Below, in pieces: positions 1 through 5,611 of a stretch of 7,298 bases of DNA (the stretch's first letter is position 1; every line of letters begins with the position of its first letter). A model generated the notes under the pieces. The model was not told the DNA's origin, searched no databases, and was given only the letters and a program-made list of their open reading frames with translations. The DNA is from REEB481 sp039796915. GTDB taxonomy: Bacteria; Bacteroidota; Bacteroidia; NS11-12g; UBA955. The stretch spans positions 1-7,298 of the forward strand of contig JBDKIU010000187.1 in assembly GCA_039796915.1 (NCBI GenBank), written 5' to 3'. Both the position numbers and the translations under genes were made by a program.

Positions 1-137
1 AGCTGGGCATCAAGGTTTACTTTATTCGCATCATAAACCCGGACGGTGTATGAGGAATCTTCGGCTGCCAGTTTGTTCAGGTATTCAAATAAATAGTAGG
101 TGCTGCGGCCTGCTCCAAACACCGCGATGTTCTTCAT
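1..137 (-). CDS. Saccharopine dehydrogenase-like NAD(P)-binding protein, N-terminal fragment
   Basis: Only the first 45 codons are in the window; the gene continues past base 1. The ATG is at 137-135 and the protein begins MKNIAVFGAGRSTYYLFEYL. What is seen: a first Rossmann strand followed by a glycine-rich loop (G8-A-G10-R11-S12), a helix, and a second strand ending in an acidic residue (V-Y-D36-A-N), the pattern of a dinucleotide-binding fold. The GAGRS loop at the extreme N-terminus is typical of the saccharopine dehydrogenase family (lysine metabolism and related reductases). The substrate cannot be told from this fragment. It lies 49 bp downstream of the arsenic operon, same strand. A TAACTTCG stretch (149-142, minus), one mismatch from the TAnnTTTG -7 consensus, sits just before the ATG, but I see no -33 TTG, so it may be read through from the arsenic operon or have its own promoter. 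Confidence 0.72.
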   Translation of the reverse strand, partial: MKNIAVFGAGRSTYYLFEYLNKLAAEDSSYTVRVYDANKVNLDAQ

Positions 138-186
138 GTTGCGAAGTTAAGACGGGAAATGGCGCACATGACGGCCCAGGGTGCTT

Positions 187-1047
187 TTATCTGCGAATTC
201 CGAGTCCCGAAATCAGATTCCTGCAATATTCTTTCACCTCTTCCCGTGTATGCAGGAAGGCGCTGTGAATTTCTTCCGAGGTTCCCTGAACTTTTGACGG
301 ATCACTGAAGTTATGGTGGATGCGCAAGGCGTCGCCGGGAATCCACGGACAATGTTCTTTGGCATGGTCGCACACGGTTAACATGAGGTCGAAATGTACC
401 TGCTGATATTCGTTCACATGGTTGCTCGTGTGGTGTGTGATGTCCAGGCCATCTTCCTTCAAAATACTTACGGCACCCGGATTCAGCCCGTGTGTTTCTA
501 TGCCGGCACTGTACACCTGGCCTGTACCTGCGAGGAAATGTTCCAGGTACGCGTGTGCCATCTGGCTGCGGCAACTGTTGCCGGTGCATAAAACCAAAAA
601 CACGGGAGGCCTTGCCGGAACCGGACAAAACATGATGTTCGCATGCGCACCGCAATCTGCAACAGCTTGTTCGCTTTGCGCTATGCCAAGGGGCAGCGCC
701 GAACGGTCGGTCTTGAGAAATCCATGCTTCGCGAAAAAATCAGCAGCCTGTTCGGTGAATAGATACAGTGCATTCATTTTTTGCATCCGGGCCATCAGCA
801 TAACAGCTTTGAGCAGCACAGCGCCAAAGCCCTTGCGTCGAACATTTTCTGACACGGCTACGGAGCGTAGTAATCCATCTGAACCATGAACTTCCATGCC
901 GGCGCAGGCAATAAGTTTATCGCCCAGGGCTAAACCTGTCCAGTGTATGGATGCAGCCTGTTGTTCCGGAAATGTAAGTGCAGCCTGGGAAATCAGGCGT
1001 CGCAGGGCCTCAGGATGCTCGGCGGGAGAAACGATACGCAGTTCCAT
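187..1047 (-). CDS. arsC: Fusion protein: ArsN2-type GNAT acetyltransferase + thioredoxin-coupled arsenate reductase ArsC
   Basis: A 286-residue two-domain protein. Residues 1-140 form a GNAT acetyltransferase with the acetyl-CoA loop R70-R-K-G-F-G75, followed by TEQAADFFAKHGF (98-110) and a C132-containing tail, a pattern I recognise from the ArsN2 family of arsenic operons; its substrate is not settled. Residues 148-286 form an arsenate reductase of the low-molecular-weight phosphatase fold. It has the P-loop C154-T-G-N-S-C-R160, the redox pair C226/C233 (C-x6-C) and the general acid D249-P. These match C10, R16, C82, C89 and D105 of Staphylococcus aureus pI258 ArsC with one constant offset of 144, so the catalytic apparatus is intact and the enzyme should reduce arsenate to arsenite with thioredoxin. 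The linker (about 141-147, Pro-rich) is very short. The start ATG lies 8 nt after the acr3 stop with no Shine-Dalgarno sequence. It is last in the operon. The ArsC call is sure; the ArsN2 assignment is by motif resemblance. Confidence 0.93.
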   Translation of the reverse strand: MELRIVSPAEHPEALRRLISQAALTFPEQQAASIHWTGLALGDKLIACAGMEVHGSDGLLRSVAVSENVRRKGFGAVLLKAVMLMARMQKMNALYLFTEQAADFFAKHGFLKTDRSALPLGIAQSEQAVADCGAHANIMFCPVPARPPVFLVLCTGNSCRSQMAHAYLEHFLAGTGQVYSAGIETHGLNPGAVSILKEDGLDITHHTSNHVNEYQQVHFDLMLTVCDHAKEHCPWIPGDALRIHHNFSDPSKVQGTSEEIHSAFLHTREEVKEYCRNLISGLGIRR

Positions 1048-1055
1048 GATTGGGT

Positions 1056-2084
1056 TTAGGTAAAGTGTTTTTTTCGTGACAGCGCAAAGCGCACAAACAA
1101 GATTAAAACGGGCACTTCAATGAGTGGACCAACAACTGCTGCAAAGGCTTCACTGCTGTTCAGTCCGAAAACACCGATGGCAACCGCAATGGCCAGTTCA
1201 AAGTTGTTGCCGGCCGCCGTGAATGCAGAAGCGGTTGTGGTTTCATAATCCGCGCCGCTGCGCTTCATCACCCAAAAGGTAATGCCAAACATCAGGATGA
1301 AGTACATTGCCAAAGGAAGGGCAACGCGAAGCACGGTAAGCGGCACGCTAAACATCATTTCGCCTTTCAGGCTGAACATCACCACGATGGTGAACAGCAA
1401 GGCTATGAGGGTTACAGGGCTGATTTTTGGCATGAAGTGATGCCTGAACCAGGTTTCGCCCTTCATGCGGGTGAGGATGATCCTGGATAAGCGCGCGAGC
1501 AGAAAAGGAATACCCAGATAAATTCCCACAGTTCCGGCAACTTCACCGATGCCTATATGCACCTGATATGCTTCCATGCCGACCAGCGGCGGGAGGTATG
1601 ACATAAAAAACCAGGCATAAAGTGAGTAAAGCAGAATTTGCAAGATGCTGTTGATGCCCACCAGTCCGGCGCAATAGGTGCGGTCTCCACCTGCCAGATC
1701 ATTCCAAACAATCACCATGGCGATGCAGGGCGCGATGCCAATCAGGATCAGTCCGTTGAGCAGGTGCGGTTCGTTTTTGAAAAATAAAAGACCCAGTGCA
1801 TACATCAGCAAAGGAGCCAGAATCCAGGTGATGAGCAGCAGCAGGCTGAGGTGTTTGGTTTTTTTGAAAACTGTGGGAAGCAGTCTGAAATCCACTTTGG
1901 CCAGCGGCGGATACATCATTGCAATCAGACCCAAGGCAATAGGAATATTTACTGTTCCTTCACTCATAGCCTGAATCGTATCGGGGATGGAAGGGAATGC
2001 CCAGCCTATGGTGATGCCCAGGCCCATGGCCAGAAAGATCCATAAGGTGAGGTAGCGGTCAAGAAAGGAAAGCCTCTTTTGCAT
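1056..2084 (-). CDS. acr3: Arsenite efflux transporter Acr3 (ACR3 family)
   Basis: A 342-residue inner-membrane carrier that expels arsenite made by the reductase encoded next to it; ACR3 proteins belong to the BASS superfamily and use the proton-motive force. About ten hydrophobic helices are visible, starting at residues 13-31 and ending near 335. The two functional residues of the family are present: C120 in GIAPCIAMVIVW (helix 4) and E296 in AGNNFELAIAVAIG (helix 9). Their separation of 176 residues equals that of C129 and E305 in Corynebacterium glutamicum Acr3, so the alignment is gap-free between them. The C-terminal PLIEVPVLILFVRF segment is also typical. Length is near the lower end for the family and nothing is missing. 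It starts 11 nt after the arsR stop and ends 8 nt before the fusion gene, so it is the middle gene of a three-gene operon presumably derepressed by As(III) through ArsR. Confidence 0.96.
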   Translation of the reverse strand: MQKRLSFLDRYLTLWIFLAMGLGITIGWAFPSIPDTIQAMSEGTVNIPIALGLIAMMYPPLAKVDFRLLPTVFKKTKHLSLLLLITWILAPLLMYALGLLFFKNEPHLLNGLILIGIAPCIAMVIVWNDLAGGDRTYCAGLVGINSILQILLYSLYAWFFMSYLPPLVGMEAYQVHIGIGEVAGTVGIYLGIPFLLARLSRIILTRMKGETWFRHHFMPKISPVTLIALLFTIVVMFSLKGEMMFSVPLTVLRVALPLAMYFILMFGITFWVMKRSGADYETTTASAFTAAGNNFELAIAVAIGVFGLNSSEAFAAVVGPLIEVPVLILFVRFALSRKKHFT

Positions 2085-2095
2085 GGCGCGTAGGA

Positions 2096-2434
2096 TCAGC
2101 AGCAGTTGTTCAGTGTACGTTCCAGATGCAGTGATTCTTTGAGCGAGGTGAATGCGGCAAACATGGCTTTTACCTGCTCCTGGTCAATACAGTAGCAACT
2201 CTTTGAGCCTTCAATTTCGCCCTGAATCAGTCCCGCGTCTTTCAGTTCGCGCAGGTGTTGGCTTACAGTAGGCTGTGCCAGTGGTAAGGTTGCCACTACA
2301 TCGCCGCAAATGCAGGTGCCTTTTTCCGCCAGTGTTTGCAGGATGGCAATACGTGCCGGATGCCCAAGTGCCTTGGCCCAGTTGGCCATTTGCTGCAGTT
2401 CGTCAGCGAACTCATTGCTTTTATTACGTGCCAT
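2096..2434 (-). CDS. arsR: ArsR-family arsenic-responsive transcriptional repressor
   Basis: A 112-residue winged-helix protein. It carries the family opening KALGHPARIAILQTL (21-35), the recognition helix QPTVSQHLRELKDAGL (54-69) and the wing GEIEGSKSCYCID (72-84). In this family As(III) binding releases the dimer from an operator over its own promoter. Cysteine candidates are C41 and C43 in EKGTCICGDV, corresponding to C32 and C34 of the E. coli ELCVCDLC motif, plus C80/C82 in the wing and a terminal C111-C112 pair. The third E. coli ligand (C37) is replaced by valine, so the inducer site must be completed by another cysteine or have only two ligands. The ATG at 2434 keeps the usual N-terminal helix ahead of the ALGHP motif. 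It is first of the operon, 11 nt before acr3, with a promoter-like sequence and an inverted repeat directly upstream. Confidence 0.93.
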   Translation of the reverse strand: MARNKSNEFADELQQMANWAKALGHPARIAILQTLAEKGTCICGDVVATLPLAQPTVSQHLRELKDAGLIQGEIEGSKSCYCIDQEQVKAMFAAFTSLKESLHLERTLNNCC

Positions 2435-2441
2435 ATTTGTT

Positions 2442-2457
2442 ATTGCAATTATACGAT
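2442..2457. promoter_or_regulatory. Candidate ArsR operator (imperfect inverted repeat)
   Basis: ATTGCAATTATACGAT is an imperfect 16-bp dyad in which 5 of 8 positions per half-site pair (AT.G.A). It also contains the perfect 8-bp palindrome ATTGCAAT (2442-2449). It lies 8-23 bp upstream of the arsR start and overlaps the predicted -7 box, where a repressor would block RNA polymerase. Placement fits ArsR autoregulation; the assignment to ArsR is inference. Confidence 0.4.
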
Positions 2458-2477
2458 GAGAAGGAATGGAAAAACAA
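2446..2477 (-). promoter_or_regulatory. Candidate Bacteroidota-type promoter of the ars operon
   Basis: On the minus strand, TTG (2477-2475) is followed after 21 nt by TATAATTG (2453-2446), one mismatch from the TAnnTTTG -7 consensus. Transcription would start near 2438-2442, leaving only about 4-8 nt of leader before the arsR ATG. No Shine-Dalgarno sequence is present. Confidence 0.45.
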
Positions 2478-2502
2478 CGGTTGTGAATTTCATTCAGGCT
2501 GT

Positions 2503-2973
2503 TCAGCGAATTTCTTTAGAGAAGACCAGGGTATATCCTGTTGGAAGTGGCGGGCCAAGGACCCAGTTTGGTTCTCTGAACTTGGTGCCACAGGGCCCGC
2601 ATCGCAGGGCTTTCACATGAAAGCGATATTCCTTTTTTACTGAATCAATGGAGATGTTTCGTTCATAGCTGGCATTGCAGGCGGTGAACTGGGTATTCAT
2701 GCCAATAAGCAAATGCTTGCTGAAATCAATGGTGGACAGCGACGCGGTGTCGGCGCAGTTTTTCAGGTAGCGGTTCCGAAAATCCACGAATTCCGCCTGA
2801 TTCCGTATGACTGCTGTTGAATCCAACGAGTTGGAAAAGAAGAAGCAGGAGCCGAAGTCGTAATTGCCATGAACGGCTCCGGTATTGATCGTATAGGTTT
2901 CGCTGCATTGTTGTTTGCAGGAACCAAACAACAGCAAGCAGGCGGTGATGAGCGCAAAGTGTTGCCTGTTCAT
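2503..2973 (-). CDS. Small cysteine-rich lipoprotein of unknown function
   Basis: A 156-residue protein with a lipoprotein signal: basic MNRQH, a hydrophobic stretch (6-17) and the lipobox F-G-S-C19, so it is probably exported, cleaved before C19 and lipid-anchored in the envelope. The mature part has six further cysteines (C23, C43, C73, C99, C125, C128), the last two in a CGPCG motif (125-129), which suggests disulfides or a thiol site. The layout 'VIRNQAEFVDF ... IDFSKHLLIGM ... LPTGY' faintly recalls PrcB-type domains, but I cannot claim membership. Its ATG overlaps the kdsA stop as ATGA, so translation is likely coupled to kdsA. The arsenic operon starts 68 bp downstream, but nothing ties it to arsenic. 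I do not recognise a function. Confidence 0.8.
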   Translation of the reverse strand: MNRQHFALITACLLLFGSCKQQCSETYTINTGAVHGNYDFGSCFFFSNSLDSTAVIRNQAEFVDFRNRYLKNCADTASLSTIDFSKHLLIGMNTQFTACNASYERNISIDSVKKEYRFHVKALRCGPCGTKFREPNWVLGPPLPTGYTLVFSKEIR

Positions 2974-3800
2974 GTAAGTGCTGCCTTTCTCACTGCCTGG
3001 TGAATGGTCAGCAGCTGCTGCATCAAACCTTCAAACCGATCCAGCGCCAGCATGTTTGCTCCATCGCTCAAGGCTTCAGCCGGACGTGGATGGGTTTCAA
3101 TGAATAAACCATCGGCTCCGGTTGCAATGGCCGCTTTGGCGATGGTGCCAATCAGTTCCGGTTTGCCGCCGGTAACGCCGCTTTCCTGGTTGGGTTGCTG
3201 CAGGCTGTGCGTAATGTCCATCACCACGGGAGCTCCTAACGATTGCATTTGTGGGATGTTGCGGAAATCCACCACCAAATCCCCATAGCCGAACATGTTG
3301 CCGCGTTCGGTGAGCATAATCCGGTTGTTTCCTGAATCCAGGCATTTCTGCATGGCGTGTTTCATGGCGCCTGCAGAGGCAAATTGTCCTTTTTTGATGT
3401 TTACCACCTTGCCGGTTTTCGCGGCAGCCACGAGTAAATCTGTTTGCCGAAAAAGGAAGGCGGGTATTTGAAGCACATCCACGTAGGCGGCAGCCATGGC
3501 GGCTTCGCCACTTTCGTGGATGTCCGTAACGGTTGGGATGTTGAAATGCTCGCCGATCTTTTTCAGGATGCTCAGTGCCTGTTCATCGCCAATCCCGGTG
3601 AAGGAATCCAGACGGCTGCGGTTGGCTTTGCGGTAGCTTCCTTTAAAAATAAGCGGCAGTTGCAGGCGGTCGCAGATGCTCACCAGTTGTTCGGCAATTT
3701 CAAAAGCAATGGCTTCGCCTTCAATGGCGCAAGGTCCGGCCATCACAAAGAAGTTTCCTGTTTCGGTATGGCGTAATTTATCTATGGTGAATGGAAGCAT
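2970..3800 (-). CDS. kdsA: 3-deoxy-D-manno-octulosonate 8-phosphate synthase, metal-dependent class
   Basis: A 276-residue TIM-barrel enzyme joining phosphoenolpyruvate and arabinose 5-phosphate to make KDO-8-phosphate for the LPS inner core (cytoplasmic, EC 2.5.1.55). Motifs: MAGPCAIEGE (20-29), the KdsA signature KANRS (58-62) that separates it from DAHP synthase, TERGNMFGYGDLVVDFRNIP (164-183), DITHSLQQP (195-203) and IETHPRPAEALSDGA (234-248). C24, H198, E235 and D246 correspond to metal ligands C11, H185, E222 and D233 of Aquifex aeolicus KdsA with a constant offset of 13; the metal-independent E. coli type has Asn at the first position. An upstream in-frame ATG at 3926 would add 42 unrelated residues and overlap degP by 125 nt, so I chose 3800, one nucleotide after the degP stop. 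Its TGA overlaps the next ATG. Confidence 0.95.
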   Translation of the reverse strand: MLPFTIDKLRHTETGNFFVMAGPCAIEGEAIAFEIAEQLVSICDRLQLPLIFKGSYRKANRSRLDSFTGIGDEQALSILKKIGEHFNIPTVTDIHESGEAAMAAAYVDVLQIPAFLFRQTDLLVAAAKTGKVVNIKKGQFASAGAMKHAMQKCLDSGNNRIMLTERGNMFGYGDLVVDFRNIPQMQSLGAPVVMDITHSLQQPNQESGVTGGKPELIGTIAKAAIATGADGLFIETHPRPAEALSDGANMLALDRFEGLMQQLLTIHQAVRKAALT

Positions 3801-3801
3801 A

Positions 3802-5241
3802 TCAATATCCAAATAAACTATAACTGAAGGTACTTCCACCCGGACTGATGCCTTCAATGGTAATTCTTCCCCGTGCTTGTTCCAGGTCAGCCACCAAGTC
3901 TTCTGCCTTGGCATAGCTGCGGCCATTGAGTTTGGTGATGATGCTTCCTTCCTGAATGCCCATACTTGCCATGCTGCCGTTGCCTGAAATATTGCTCACT
4001 TTGATGCCAGAGGTGATGCGGAAACGTTGCATTTCCTGCTGGTTGGCGGGCTGGAAATCAGCGCCAAGCACTTTGGAGTTGATGACATTTCTGCGCAGCA
4101 GCTTGGTATTGCCGTCGGCATTGATCAGGGTCAGGCTGAATTCCTGAAGCTTGCCTTCGCGTAAAACGGTGAATTTCACGGTTGCTCCCGGTCTGTAATA
4201 GGCCAGATGTTCTTCATAGAAGGCTTTGTTGCTCACCTTCTGTCCGTCAATTTTGGTGATGATGTCACCTGCTTTGATGCCGGCTTTGTCGGCCGGTCCG
4301 TCGGCAACCGTGCCACTCACGTAAGCGCCTTCGGCCTCGTTCAGTCCGAGTTTCTGAAGGATGCCGTTGCTCACGTCTTCCGTGGTTAAGCCAGGGAATC
4401 CGCGTTGTACTTCGCCGAATTCTACAAAGTCTTTGATGATTTTGGCCACCATATTCACCGGAATGGCAAATCCATAACCTGCATAAGATCCGGTTTGGCT
4501 GGCAATGGCGGTATTGATGCCCACCAGCTCGCCGTTCAGGTTTACCAGCGCACCGCCGGAATTCCCGGGGTTGATGGCCGCATCTGTCTGGATAAAGCTT
4601 TCTATGGGAAACTGATTGTTCACAATGTTGATGTTCCGGCCTTTGGCGCTGACAATACCGGCTGTGACGGTGCTGTTCAGGTTGAATGGATTGCCCACCG
4701 CAAGTACCCAATCGCCAATTTCCAGAGTTTCACTGTTGCCCAGGGTAATAGCCGGGAGGTTACTGGCTTCAATTTTCAGCAAAGCAAGGTCTGTGCTGGG
4801 ATCTTTCCCAACCACCGTAGCTTTGTATTCCTTTTTATTGTTGCTCAGGGCCACGGTAATCTGCTCGGCATTGGCAATCACGTGGTGGTTGGTAACGATG
4901 TATCCGTCGGCGCTCACAATCACGCCACTGCCCGAAGACGAAACCTGTCCGCGGCTGCCAAAGGGGTCGAAGTCCCAGAACCAGAAGGAACTTCTGTACT
5001 GCACGGTGCTGACGGTTTTGATGAATACCACTGCCGGAGTGCTCACTTTCGATGCCTTGACAAATCCGGCGGGCATGTCTTTCAGGTTTACCTGACTAAA
5101 GTTACTGTTGGCAGCGTTGCCAAACTTGAAAATGCTTCCTGCATCTTGATGGTTCTTGCTGAACATCCAGGCGCCTGCCATGCCGGAAAGGGCCGGAATC
5201 ACCACGCTGAACAGGGTTTTCTTGAGCATAGGATGTATCAT
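3802..5241 (-). CDS. degP: HtrA/DegP-family periplasmic serine protease with two PDZ domains
   Basis: A 479-residue envelope quality-control protease that degrades or refolds misfolded periplasmic proteins. A basic MLKK and hydrophobic helix (about 9-27) form a signal peptide or uncleaved anchor. The trypsin-like domain (about 60-275) holds the full triad: H120 in TNHHVI, D151 in DPSTDLALLKI and S228 in NPGNSGGAL. PDZ1 covers about 280-373 (AYVSGTVADGPADKAGIKAGDIITKIDG) and PDZ2 about 390-465 (SMGIQEGSIITKLNGR). Length and order are those of DegP/DegQ proteins. The ATG at 5241 is used; an ATG four codons later (5229) is possible. Just upstream, TACAATTTG (5263-5255, minus) resembles a -7 box with a 3-nt spacer but has no clear -33 partner. 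The stop is one nucleotide before kdsA. Family is sure; which paralogue (DegP, DegQ or DegS-like) is not. Confidence 0.94.
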   Translation of the reverse strand: MIHPMLKKTLFSVVIPALSGMAGAWMFSKNHQDAGSIFKFGNAANSNFSQVNLKDMPAGFVKASKVSTPAVVFIKTVSTVQYRSSFWFWDFDPFGSRGQVSSSGSGVIVSADGYIVTNHHVIANAEQITVALSNNKKEYKATVVGKDPSTDLALLKIEASNLPAITLGNSETLEIGDWVLAVGNPFNLNSTVTAGIVSAKGRNINIVNNQFPIESFIQTDAAINPGNSGGALVNLNGELVGINTAIASQTGSYAGYGFAIPVNMVAKIIKDFVEFGEVQRGFPGLTTEDVSNGILQKLGLNEAEGAYVSGTVADGPADKAGIKAGDIITKIDGQKVSNKAFYEEHLAYYRPGATVKFTVLREGKLQEFSLTLINADGNTKLLRRNVINSKVLGADFQPANQQEMQRFRITSGIKVSNISGNGSMASMGIQEGSIITKLNGRSYAKAEDLVADLEQARGRITIEGISPGGSTFSYSLFGY

Positions 5242-5310
5242 AATCGTCTCGTTTCAAATTGTATGCCTAAGCATGAAGGCCGTGGAAATCAGCCTGCGGA
5301 TGCTGTTCTG

Positions 5311-5589
5311 TCAGTTGCGCAGCTTCCGGTCGAACCAAAACGTGCCGAGCGGAACCAGCGAAGCAATGCCGGCCTGGAACCACATCAGGATGGGCCATTG
5401 ATGTTTCTGCCAGGCAATGGTTGCCAGAATGTTGTAAATGATGACCAGAATGCCGTGGATCCAGCCGCCCACCATCACATATTCGGGCATTCCTGCCCAG
5501 TATTTCAGCGGCATGGCAATGAGCAGCAGGAAAAGAAAAGAGGATCCTTCAAGGAGCCCGAATACCCTAAACGTACGAAGCAGGTTCAT
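5311..5589 (-). CDS. DUF3817 family small integral membrane protein
   Basis: A 92-residue protein with three predicted membrane helices (about 8-27, 38-60, 66-86) and a basic C-terminal tail (FDRKLRN). The pattern GLLEGSSFLFLLLIAMPLKY (11-30) followed by GGWIHGILVIIYN (41-53), with E14 and H45 inside helices, is that of the DUF3817 family, which has no established function. It starts 22 nt after the stop of the DUF1573 gene, same strand, and ends 69 bp before the degP start, so it may be carried on the same message as the DUF1573 gene. Identification rests on motif recognition. Confidence 0.87.
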   Translation of the reverse strand: MNLLRTFRVFGLLEGSSFLFLLLIAMPLKYWAGMPEYVMVGGWIHGILVIIYNILATIAWQKHQWPILMWFQAGIASLVPLGTFWFDRKLRN

Positions 5590-5611
5590 GTGCGTGCAAA
5601 GTAAATAACTG

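Noticed and set aside
138..186. Terminator or small gene between the arsenic operon and the left-edge gene
   Set aside because: No stem with a T-run and no open frame with a plausible start is visible in these 49 bases.
422..889. A 155-codon open frame on the plus strand
   Set aside because: Antisense to the ArsN2-ArsC fusion, whose catalytic residues are all in place; the plus-strand product has no family features.
2474..2498. Rho-independent terminator after the lipoprotein gene
   Set aside because: The possible stems TGAAT/ATTCA and ACAAC/GTTGT have only four or five weak pairs; the following T-run on the minus strand is short. Not enough to call a terminator.
3801..3926. N-terminal extension of kdsA to the ATG at 3926
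   Set aside because: It would overlap the conserved PDZ2 end of degP in another frame and add 42 residues absent from KdsA proteins; the ATG at 3800 gives the normal length.
4405..5604. A 399-codon open frame on the plus strand
   Set aside because: It lies wholly antisense to degP and the DUF3817 gene, which have clear catalytic and family motifs. Its translation shows no recognisable domain or coherent hydrophobic pattern, so it is a shadow frame.
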